The notes under the pieces were generated by a model, which worked only from the letters and a program-made list of their open reading frames with translations, did no database searches and was not told where the DNA came from. The translations under genes were made by a program, and so were the position numbers. Below, in pieces: positions 45,985-55,769 of a DNA stretch of 64,000 bases (positions within the stretch are counted from its first letter, which is position 1; each line of letters starts with the position of its first letter). This stretch comes from Rhipidocladum racemiflorum (Eukaryota > Streptophyta > Magnoliopsida > Poales > Poaceae). Where the stretch lies: the NCBI GenBank assembly GCA_036346355.1, contig CM070569.1:41394276-41458275 (forward strand). Reading direction: 5' to 3'.

Positions 45985-48118
45985 AGGTGGTGTCGAGGAG
46001 CTGAGCCCGGGTGGCGGCCTAGGCAAGGTGCCAACCGAAACAGTCAGGGCTGGGACGTGGCAAGCAGCACCAAGCTCCACGATCCGTCGAGACTACGCCT
46101 CCACACGCCTCATGGCATCCGATACCTCATCCAGTGTGAAAGTGGCGCCCTGCTGTAGCCTAGCAAGAAAGTCAAGGGCATGCTGGTGCAAGTCCCTGGC
46201 CTCGTCCACCTATCACGTACAAACAAACGATAAGCATAACGACATAGCATAACGAATAGATGATGTAATATATTAAATAAGACTTACCAATGCGTGCAGT
46301 GCCACTCCTGCCCAGCTCGAGTACAAGTCTGCAACGCTAGCGGCATACATCTGGGTTGGTTGCTCCTCCAGAAGTAGGAGACGAGTACAGGTCCGGGGCA
46401 TGTACCAGGACAAGTAATCCTGGTAGGAGGAGGGGTTGTAGGGCGGGTCCTCCTCAAGAACGTCCTCCAACGCCCCATCCCACTGCGCAAGCCATGGCCC
46501 CATCCTCTGAAGCAACATCGCCATGGTCTTCTGGGGTCCCTGGGTGGAGTACCTGCATAAAAATCCACATTATTACAAATATAACATAAGCACGTAGCAT
46601 ACTTGTTGTGGCGAGTAACTCACGAGTGCACTTTCGCTAGCACGCGTTCCCCCAAAGGAACAGGGACCAGCTGGCGAATTCCGAACTGCCTGAGGACTCG
46701 GTGCGGCGCGTAGTCCTCTACGAAGACGTCGAAGATGAGCTTCCTCCTCGTCAGCCAGTAAGCATGGTCCCTGTAACACAGCAACGAGATGCCCCCCGCG
46801 GCTCTCTCCGCTACACGCTAGTCGCTATAAGGGTCCCAGACGACCTGGTTCGCACTCAAGTGGTCGAAGGCCTCTGTGAAGGCGAGGTACGCCGAACGTA
46901 CCTGGAGACCTGCCCACTGTGGCTGCAATGGAGGAGAATTAAGTGTAAGCACATGCGATTCAAATTACAATTGCATTAATGAGTAAAAACATGTACCCGT
47001 CGCCTGGTCCAAAGCGAGCCCATCGTCGGTCGGTCCAGCGCATCACCGCCATACATGTCAGCGGTGTAGTACCGAGGGTCGACATAGGGTCGACCCACGG
47101 AGAAGTGCTCAAATGACCACAACTGAAGGAGAAGAGGCATCCCGGTAAGATTGGGGTTCTTGCCTTTCTTCACGCACACGTCGCAAAGGGCGCGATACGT
47201 GGCAGCAAGAACCGTCGAACCCCAGGATACCTGCGGTACGTCGTCAGGCTTCGCGTTGGCAATAGCCCGTGCATGGGCTATCCAACGCGCGTCCACGCTG
47301 TCGCCGTGAGTCGACGTGAACATCACCCATCCGAAAAACCAAAGCAGATAGGTCTCAAGGTGCCTAGCAACCTGGTAGTCGGTGGGCTGAGGCACCATTC
47401 GTTGCACCTGCGACAATTGAAAGAGTGTGATATCACGATAATGTTATACAAAACTGGAGTAATATAGTAACATGTACAACCACTAACCTCAAACCGCGTC
47501 AACCACCTCCTCGATGGCCCGTGCCTGCTGCCCATCGGTATCGCTGGGTCGACAACCACCACCCCATCGAACCGCGCCTGCAAGTTCGCCACCCACCCAG
47601 CAGGAGTGACCGAGGGTTCGATCGGTGTCCCGGCGATCGGCAAGCCGATGAGCATGGCGATGTCCTGCAACGTCACCGTCACATCCCCAAAGGGAAGGTG
47701 AAAAGTGTGCGTCTCCGGCCTCCAACGGTCGACCAAACACGCTATCAACGAGTTGTCGAAAGGAAAACGCCGCGACCGCTGTGGACCGTCGTCACCCTTG
47801 GCCTGGTCGTTGGGCTCACCTGCGTCGGCAGCTGAACCCTCCACCATGCGGACTAGCGGAAGCAGCCCGGCACGTGCCAGCCTAACGAGGAAGAAAAGAG
47901 TTGCATCAGTCGAATGTTATGGACACTAATTGTATGAACAATGTAACATGTTAATGTACTGCAACTAACCTGGTGTGGAAGTGAGGGTCAACGCACCATG
48001 CCTTCTTAGGCACACGAATCCACAGTAACGGCACCTTCTCATTGCCCTGTGTCGTGTGGATGTGCGCGTGGTGCCGCACATCCAACACAACGTCCAGAAA
48101 TGAGTCGACCTGCTCCAT
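45985..48118 (-). pseudogene. Plant Mobile Domain (PMD/MAIN-like) gene, nonsense-bearing
   Basis: Six coding exons with consistent phases: 48118-47970, 47881-47488, 47407-46997, 46922-46624, 46552-46288, 46209 onward. The protein has the PMD signature: VDRWRPETHTFHLPFGD, TLQDIAMLIGLPIAGTPI, then YLLWFFGWVMFTSTHGDSVD and, in exon 4, DHAYWLTRRK. Host PMD proteins (MAIN, MAIL1) act in silencing and genome stability; transposon-borne forms are known. In-frame TAG codons at 46820-46818 and 46095-46093 break it. A splice acceptor (GCAG) directly before the ATG suggests a 5' leader intron. Downstream of the transposase by 290 bp, same strand. Confidence 0.82.
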
Positions 48119-48407
48119 CCCTGCATGTAAACAAGTGGAAACATTTATTGCACATACAAATCAAAGAACATAAATAATACTACACAACATACGGGAACCA
48201 CGGCATATGCTAATTAAAATACATAAGGGCTGAATATAAATAATAGTACACAACAACATATATAAATCACAAGCCATGAGCGTCAATATTACATTACATG
48301 CAATTAATGTGACAACGTGCATATAATTACATAATTCGATACATATTGACAATACACACATCGCCCAAACCCATGACATAGCCACCACCGCGTTCAGAAC
48401 CTACAGG

Positions 48408-51139
48408 CTACGTGCATTGATTTGCCTTGTGGCCATACTCACCGCACTCAGAACACCTCCTAACAGGGCCACCCACTTCAGATTCATCCATGTTGTTGCG
48501 AATGCGTCTGGTCTGTGGACGACAAGACTGCCCTTCCGCACACCTCCGCAAGGTTGGATCCGGCAAACAGATGCGCTCATCTCTGTTAATCGCAGTGAAA
48601 TCATCGTGTGCACGAAAACCACGGAACTCACCGGACCAGGTATGGACAACATGATCCTTCAAGTAGAAAGGGGACATGTATTGCGACATGTTCATCCCAA
48701 TTTGCCCAAAAGCAGCCATCACGTGTGAGCAAGGAATATGGAGAAGTCTTGGCTTATTGCAGGTGCATTCACACCATCCAGTTGCCCCTTGGTCTAGATT
48801 AACCTCGTGCGTAATAACCGCTGTGTCGGTTCCCAAACCTCTTTTGCACCGAAGAGTCACCTCAAAGCGGTACTCAATGATTCCGAAGCTACGCACCATA
48901 TGCTGCTGAGCTTTCATGGTTCGTTCCTCCATGTATGCCATCATCCACGAACAATACTGCGTTTGCAATGTCGAGGCATGAAGTACCGCCTCGGCATGCC
49001 TTTTCTGGTAGTAGGCAACGATGTCGTGCAACATGCCTTCAAGGATGGCCACAAGCGGTAGCGGACAGAGGCCTCTGATGATCCAATTGTAAACCTTGGA
49101 TATATTCATTGTCATGACACCAAACCTGTTCAACGCATAACGGTTTAGAACAACAACCCCATTTGTTCAGCGGTAATAAATATCTTAATGTAGTATACTA
49201 ACCTGGCACCTCCAGTGTCATGGAGCAATGCCCACTTCTCTAGAGGCTCCGCTTCTATCCAGTGCGAGAAACATTTTATGTTTCTTGACGTTCGTCTCCT
49301 CACATTGGGAGGATCGAGCTCCCCAAGATGTGTTAGCCTTTTATGTGGGTATTCGTTCGGTGTAGGTGGTTGCTTCTTTATCTCTTCGATATGTGCACTT
49401 GTGTGCTTATCCATCTCAACCAATAGTGCGTTGAACTTATGTGCCTGATTCTACTTGCATAACCTCTTAAATAGGTTCATCAGTTTCTTGCTCTTAAACT
49501 GCTTAAAGAAATTTGCTCTCAAATATCTCATGCACCACCTATTCTGCAAGTCAGGCCATGAAAATGGTTCATTTGTGTCCTCCTGTAGAGTCTTAATTGC
49601 CGAAAGGATACCTTTGTGATGATCATGAATGATGCATATGTTGGGCCGATCACCAACTACCCCCACCTTCAGATGTCTGAAAAACCACAACCAGCTATCC
49701 CGGTTCTCACCCTCAACAAATGCAAAGGCCAATGGAAGTATGTGGTTGTTCGCATCAATTGCAATGGCTGTTAGAATCTGCTCTTTGTCTTTTCCAATCA
49801 AAAATGTACCATCCACACAAAGCAATGCACGATAGTACCTGAATGACGCAATACAAGGGCCCAATGAAAAAAAAGCACGACGAAATGTACAGATCTCATT
49901 TCCATCTGCTTCACTTTCTTTGAAAGCGGTGTATGTGCCAGGATTGGTTTGCTTCAATACTTCAAGCACACGAGGTAGGTTGCAATACGAAGCCTCGTAT
50001 GTGCCAAACCTCTTCTCTAATGCTTTCTGCTTCGCACGCTAGGCCATCAAGTAGCTTATCTGATACTTAAATATTCGTAAGATTGCTTTCTGAATATACG
50101 CACACTCAATATCCCGCTTCTCAATGATTTCATTGAACATCATGCTAGCTATTAGAGCTGCATTCAAGTTACGGTGCTTGACAAAAACATTTTCTAGTAT
50201 GCATGTGTGCTCCTCCACTCTTGATGCAATCCAATACGTCTCACACTTTGGCTTGTATGCATGAACTCGAAATTCACAACCATCGATTCTGCACTTCACT
50301 GTGTACTTATCTGGGCTGGACAACACAACCCGAAACTCTCTCTGTAGCGATAGTGCCCACAGTCTCACTGCCAACTTCAATTCAGAATTGTTCGGGAACA
50401 TTTGATTCAACCAAATGGCACCAGTACCATACTCACAATGCGAATCATGGCCCCACAAAGCTTCCATACCAGCTTTGTTCTGCCTATTCCATTCATCGGG
50501 GATGGGTACCTCCGTTGAGCCAGTACTACCATGCATTTCATCATCTTCCTCCCCTTCGTCATCTTGGCCACTGGTATCATCAGGCTCCAACATTTCAGCT
50601 TCCTCTTCTATCGCCATACGGTCCACCCAATCCAAATGATCCAGTTGATCGATCTCCTCCCCTTCATCAGCCCGACCTTCTGCGACTGCTGCATCACTAT
50701 GATCATCCCCCGCTGCTACCTCAACCGGCACCACTGGCTGAACTTGTTCAGCTGTAGCCGATGTGCTGCTCTCGCTCACACCAATAGTACTCGCCTCTTC
50801 CCTAGGGCAAGCTCACACGAGCATCGCACATTCAAGGTGAGATCCCTTGCACCACCTTAACCATTTCTGCCACAACTGTGTTCGATCTACTTTTTTCAAT
50901 TCCCACACAGCCGGGTCACCCTTGCTACGCGTGAATACGATTTGGATGGTAACAGAATAAACACTTGGATACAGGGAAAAATATTGGGTCAACCAAAGTT
51001 TTATATCACGAATGGTAACAGTATCGAGGGACAAGTGCTCAGTCATGGTGACCGCAAAGCTGCTTAAATCCACTTTGTTCTGCCCAATTGTTACTTCGCC
51101 ATCGCCATAATATACCCTAAATTTCACTGGTTCCGACAT
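48408..51139 (-). pseudogene. Mutator-like (MULE) transposase with three nonsense codons
   Basis: Starts MSEPVKFRVYYGDGEVTIGQ at 51139; acidic stretch; MuDR DNA-binding region (AIWLNQMFPNNSELKLAVRL, CEFRVHAYKPKC); DDE core with LLCVDGTFLIGKDKEQI, FAFVEGENRDSWLWFFRHL and CIIHDHHKGILSAI; one intron (49202-49126); SWIM zinc finger (CECTCNKPRLLHIPCSHVMA); CCHC knuckle CSECGEYGHKANQC at the end. Stops in frame: TGA at 50815-50813, TAG at 50041-50039 (a Trp position), TAG at 49453-49451. The frame is otherwise continuous, so only a few point mutations separate it from an active transposase. Confidence 0.88.
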
Positions 51140-51328
51140 CACTGCGACGACATAGACAAAATACATTTTTCCATCACTACTGACATGTAAAATCAGTACC
51201 GTAAATTGAACAACGCTAATTAACTATCCCGCTATCGATACTCTAATATTATAATATTATAGCACACGTGTAACATCGCTATTTGCTACTAATATGTAAA
51301 ATCATTACTGTAAATTGAACAATATTAT

Positions 51329-51506
51329 AATCGCTACTCTAAATTAAAAAACTAGAATTGCTACTCTAAATTAAATAACTAGAATTGGTAATCTAAATTA
51401 AAGACCTAGAATCGCTACTCTAAATTAAATAACTAGAATTGCTAATCTAAATTAAAGACCTAGAATCGCTACTCTAAATTAAAGAACTACAATCGCTACC
51501 ATAAAC
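51329..51506. repeat. 27-bp tandem array upstream of MULE transposase
   Basis: Unit of the type AATTGCTACTCTAAATTAAA plus 7 bp, starting at 51329, 51356, 51383, 51410, 51437, 51464 and a partial at 51491. A second, looser block of the same unit fills about 51599-51729. AT-rich, non-coding, 190-370 bp before the transposase start. Confidence 0.9.
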
Positions 51507-51598
51507 CCTAAATCTTTCGTCTCAATTCATATTTAGCCGCGAGCAATCGACATTTGTGATCTCGTATATTTCAAAGATGAGTGCCGGGGAGAAAACTA

Positions 51599-51729
51599 GA
51601 ATCGCTACTTAAATTAAACAACTACTATAGCTACTCTAAATTAAACAACTAAATCGCTACTCTAAATTAAAAAACTAGAATTGCTACTCTAAATTGAACA
51701 ACTAAATCGCTACTCTAAATTGAAAAACG
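51599..51729. repeat. second block of the 27-bp repeat
   Basis: Four to five units of CGCTACTCTAAATTAAACAA type, with 26-27-bp spacing, separated from the first block by about 90 bp of unique sequence. Confidence 0.8.
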
Positions 51730-51761
51730 TTAAATTAGGCAAAGTTACGATCTTATCTTCT

Positions 51762-51835
51762 TTCTTTCTTCTTCTTCTTCTTCTTCTTCTTCTTCTTCCT
51801 TCCTTCCTTCCTTCCTTCCTTCCTTCCTCTCCCTC
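51762..51835. repeat. CTT and CCTT microsatellites
   Basis: (CTT)n runs directly into (CCTT)n and a CT-rich tail to about 51900. On the minus strand this is a purine tract. Slippage-prone simple DNA, not coding. Confidence 0.95.
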
Positions 51836-51979
51836 TTTCCTCTCCCTCTCTCTCCCTCTCTCCTTCCTCACACTCTCTCCCCCTCTCTCCTTCCTCTCCC
51901 GGCCGCCGGCGTCGCCCTCCCCTCTCCCTCTGTCGATCGAATAGATCGATTAGGCACCGGTTCGATTTTTACCGCGCTA

Positions 51980-52152
51980 TTTTCGCCGCATGGTTTGGCG
52001 AAAACCTATTGTTGCCGTACGGTGTGGCGAAAATAGTATTTTCGCCGTACGGTGTGGCGAAAATACGTTGATTACGAATAAATTCGTATTTAGGATATTT
52101 TCGCCGCACGGTTTGGCGAAAATGGGATATTCGCCATACGGTGTGGCGAACA
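51980..52152. repeat. phased palindrome array TTTTCGCC-N9-GGCGAAAA
   Basis: Five copies with arms TTTTCGCC and GGCGAAAA around a 9-bp spacer (GCATGGTTT, GTACGGTGT, GTACGGTGT, GCACGGTTT, ATACGGTGT). Starts at 51980, 52009, 52039, 52098 and 52128: steps of 29, 30, 59 and 30 bp, so one position is empty. Three copies have perfect arms. It lies at the outer edge of the MULE, about 0.85 kb before the transposase. Confidence 0.92.
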
Positions 52153-52531
52153 CGTATTAATTTTGCATTTTTTATTTTTTGAGTATTAAAACCGCAATTG
52201 ATTTTTAAAAAAAGTATTATTTAAAAAAATCCATGTCTGCATGAAGGCCACCAAGTGACTTCGTCAGCTGAGGTGCGCTCGAAGCAATCGTGTAGTTCTC
52301 GAACAACCCACAGTATTCCTGAGTTTATGCAGAGGCCACAAGGGCCACGGTATGAATCGAAGTCCAAAATACTTTATGGAGCAGACCACATCGGAGAGTA
52401 GGGTGCAAAACCAAAAAAGCACGTAGTCACTCAGTGAGCCCGCCCACATACACGCGCTCACCGGTGATAAAAATGGATACACGCATGCACATTCAGTGGG
52501 ACAAAGCGAGCCCACGCTTCGGAGGCGTAGT

Positions 52532-52773
52532 CAGGGGCGGAAGTAGATAAGGATACCCGGTGTCCTGTGACACCGGGTCAAAATAAAATTTACACCGTGT
52601 CAAAGAAAGAATTTAGTGTATGTTAGTCTATATATAGTATATGTGAACCTCCTTGATCTAAATCTTGTAACACCGGGAGGTAAATAATAAGCAAATGATA
52701 AGAATAATAAGTTGTTATCATTTATATGATAAAATGGTGAACGCCGATGATTTTGTCTCTAGTTCCGTCTCTG
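52532..52773. mobile_element. hAT-type MITE
   Basis: Ends CAGGGGCGGAAGTAG and CTAGTTCCGTCTCTG are imperfect inverted repeats. Flanks GGCGTAGT (52524-52531) and GGCATAGT (52774-52781) are an 8-bp duplication with one change. No coding capacity. Confidence 0.8.
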
Positions 52774-53059
52774 GGCATAGTCGCTCAGTGAGCCCACTCG
52801 CATTCGACTCCGGTCGAACGTGCGCTCACTGATAAATGGGTACATGCGTACATGTTTAGTTGAATCGAAGTCACAAATACGTTATGGAGCAGAGCACATC
52901 GGAGAGTAGGGCGCAAAACCAACAAAGCACTCCCCTAGCTTGAAAACCCTGATATACCCATCGAAATCCAAATGTAAGTAAATATATGCATCAATGAACG
53001 TTATAGAATTGTTCTCATCTTTACGAATTTCCATCCAGCTGGGAAAATTGCCAGCAAAC

Positions 53060-53696
53060 ACCAAAGCGCGAAGAGGGTGGCCGTGCAATGATCGTTGCAG
53101 CCTCTGCAACGTCGACGCGGAGACTGCATCCCACCTCATGCTCAACTGTACCTTTGCTAAGCAGTTCTGGAGCATGTTCTTCACGTATTTGGGTTACACC
53201 CCGCCGGCCAACCATCTCCAATCGGCACAACATTCCATCGCCGACTGGTGGTAGCTCCTGCGAGCAAAAACGACATGTGTTTCACAACGCGCGCATGACG
53301 GGGCTCTGATTTATGGCTTATGGAGCATCTGGAGAGAACAAAACGCTCGCATCTTCAATGGCTCGCCTAGCACCGTCGTCCGGATAGCCCAGCAAGAAAG
53401 ATCAACCTTCGAGTCTGCTACAAGACAGGAGCCCTGACAGCCTCCTCAAAACGATGCTTAGTTGGTCTCAGTTCACCTTATCCGGTCGATTCCTAGCATT
53501 TAAATCCAGGACAGTTGCTTCTTTGTTTACTCCCTCTTTAGTGTTTCAGTCTTTTGTCTCTGGTGCCTGCGGCACACCTTGCCCTTGAGTGTTTCAGCCT
53601 CTATTTCCTCCTGTGGGTGAACGGTTCCGTTTTGCAGTACTTATCTCTTCTTAATTGAATGGCAGAGCTCCTGCCGATTATTTCAAAAAAAAAACC
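53060..53696 (+). mobile_element. 5'-truncated LINE, 3' end with poly(A)
   Basis: Plus-strand frame has CNDRCSLCNVDAETASHLML and CTFAKQFWSMFF, the zinc-binding domain found after LINE reverse transcriptases (zf-RVT), followed by about 400 bp of 3'-UTR and an A tract at 53685-53695. It interrupts the S-domain of the kinase pseudogene. A target duplication was not identified. Confidence 0.8.
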
Positions 53697-53781
53697 GCTA
53701 GGGATCTACCGGATAATAAACCCTCGACTTCTGCTTCCATCTAACTACAGAGTAAAAGAACCGGGTGAGATAAGGGAGAAA

Positions 53782-54123
53782 TGTTGGGTAAAATCTAAGT
53801 CATCAACTAGCCTAGATCATGATCACCCAAAAGAAATGCGGAAGAATCATTAGGCACTAACCCGGTGAAGAAGATGACGTCATTAGTTGCTAGATGAGTA
53901 TTCTTGATGTCGGTGAAGGTCGAAGTAGTGATCGGTGAGGACGAAGTACACCGTGACCTTCACGGTGAGAGTAACGATCTTCGGCAGGCTCGCGCTAAAT
54001 CCCTTAATTTAAGATCAGTCACAAATGAACGCCGGCCTCTCCCTTTATATTTAGCGCTGGCAACCGGGACCGTAACCAAAAACAGTTGGTGCGCTCCCGA
54101 TCATTGCCCGATCACCACTAACA
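53782..54123. mobile_element. solo LTR with AGAAA target duplication
   Basis: 342 bp starting TGTTGGGTAAAATC and ending CACCACTAACA, flanked by AGAAA on both sides (53777-53781 and 54124-54128). Units A and B have the uninterrupted GAGAAATTCTTGCCAGTAAC at about 6491 and 30087, an empty site. No internal sequence remains, consistent with LTR-LTR recombination. Confidence 0.88.
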
Positions 54124-54725
54124 AGAAATTCTTGCGAGTAACATTGTTGAATCCAAGGCTTCCTCCGGGGAACAATGTATCAGTGAGATGATCAATACTC
54201 TGCCAGAGCACCATAGGATTGGTCTCTTATGACAAGATTTCCACCGTCAAGAAGCACTGCAACCGCAGAAATCGAAGTATTCTTCCCAGAATCCGTTGAG
54301 CAAAGAAGAGAATCATTGCTGAGTAGGCTTAGGCTGCCATCTTCTGAGAGGGCAAGCGATGCAGACCTAGAGTTAGAGATTACGAAATTTACGATGTCCG
54401 TATCAGGCTGCCAAACTAGAAACTTATCACAGAATGGGTTAGTGAGCCAGATTCCAAGGGAGGTGATGGCCAACGTAAACCAAGCTTGAAGGAGCCATCT
54501 TTTGAGATTAATGTCTGGTTGCCACGAAGAGACTGGCCTGAAAGGAGGGTATCGCTGCCTCATTTGCATACGCAAATTGGCGCACGAGGTGCACAAGGAG
54601 GAGGATCGACGATAGAACCATTGCCGCGAAGGACGACGACAGCAAAGGCCTGCACTTGTCTGTTGCCTTGTCCATTTCTGACGAGATTTCTGAAGCCATT
54701 TCGTCGAACAACTTGGCTTGGACAC

Positions 54726-55769
54726 CCGAACACCACCGGTAAATGCTACAGACGAGACGACGGCATCGTAGCAACGGCAGCCAGACGGTGGCCACCGCTG
54801 CGCCGTGCGACGGCTGGCCGAGAAGGGCGGCCCATCTTGCCGCTGCTGTTTCTGGACGAGAGATGGGCGGGGGCGTGTGCTCTCTGAGACGGCAACGGAG
54901 GTTAGGTTGCTTGGCCTTGCAGTTTAGTTGGGCCTAAATATCGTTGGGTTCTGACTTCTGGGCACAAGAAAGATTGATAGTGCGACACGAACAGAATAAA
55001 GGGGAAAATTTTGGGAGATTTGATTATTTTTCTCAAAGTTGATGTGCACTTGATGATTTATCACGCCATGTTTCATTGACATGTGACTCCTGATTCTAAA
55101 TATGGCGTAGCAAATCATTAAATGTACATCAACTTTGTGACAAATAATCAATTAGTCCAAACTATGGTGTATTTTCAAGAGAGTACAAAGCAGACACATG
55201 CACTCAACACACACCACGCATGCGAGACAAATCTACTGGTGATTCACTTGCATCTGATTCTTTACTGGAAGGACCAGATACACCATTTTTCATAGGTAAA
55301 TTATGTGTCAGCAAATGAATCAATTACTGATGGACTTCACTTTCATATGGGAGTTCAAGTAAAAGAAAGTTACATACACTGCCATGTCTTGGAACAGATG
55401 TTTTACATTCTGTCGAGATGCAGAGATACCCAGAATCATTGCACTACTATTTATATTGTTCATACGTAAGATGTTGGCCATGCTGCAAGCAGTGCTAGTT
55501 ACTGAAAATTCACAAGAAAGTAAGGAACATACCACTATCAAGTGTCAACAGGTAATTAATGTATACACTATACTGAGAGTACAACACATAACTGCGAATC
55601 ATAGGCCTCGCATACATCGTCTAATACCACAAATCTGCAATTCTTCAAACGAATGGACAGGTATATCAAGTGTGTGCCTCACTTCAGTTCAGAAAATACA
55701 AAAACGCGTGAACTCCACGTACCTTAGAACCAGGCCCAATCCAATAATAGTTCCAACTAACAAGAGACT
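54726..55769. other. interval between kinase genes of unit C
   Basis: 54740-54900 is GC-rich and not shared with units A and B; from 54900 on it follows the same spacer as 7010-7090 plus 12260-12898, except for a 190-bp AT-rich insert (about 54985-55155) bearing inverted CAAAGTTGATGTACATTTAA-like ends that may be a small MITE. No gene. Confidence 0.5.

Larger units (their letters stand above)
41440..52160 (-). mobile_element. composite Mutator-like element with PMD and GRF genes (inferred extent)
   Basis: Three minus-strand genes in order: MULE transposase (51139-48408), Plant Mobile Domain gene (48118-45985 and 42674-42340) and a GRF zinc-finger gene (41948-41560). A gypsy LTR at 42675-45984 splits the second. 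Repeat arrays at 51329-52152 lie upstream of the transposase. I find no clear terminal inverted repeats or 9-bp duplication, so both ends are estimated, the right from the arrays and the left from the last gene. That the three genes travelled together is inference from order, orientation, shared decay and close spacing. Confidence 0.55.
52300..54725 (-). pseudogene. gutted receptor kinase of unit C, with nested insertions
   Basis: Minus-strand B-lectin domain is readable near 54460-54230 (FLVWQPDTDIVNFVISNSRS, STDSGKNTSISAVAVLLD) and the signal-peptide region near 54680-54560. The S-locus piece (NFPSWMEIRKDENN) sits at 53050-52960. Between and beyond lie a LINE end, a solo LTR and a hAT MITE. 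A local duplication repeats the GGAGCAGA(C/G)CACATCGGAGAG block at 52379 and 52888. No kinase domain remains. Confidence 0.8.

Noticed and set aside
47521..47929. Plus-strand frames of 74-104 codons
   Set aside because: Antisense of PMD exon 2, whose splice phases and domain motifs fit only the minus strand.
48118..48411. Transposase-PMD fusion protein by splicing
   Set aside because: An acceptor precedes the PMD ATG, but I found no donor before the transposase stop that keeps the PMD frame.
51720..51944. Leu/Ser/Pro-rich 74-codon frame
   Set aside because: Translation of CTT and CCTT microsatellites.
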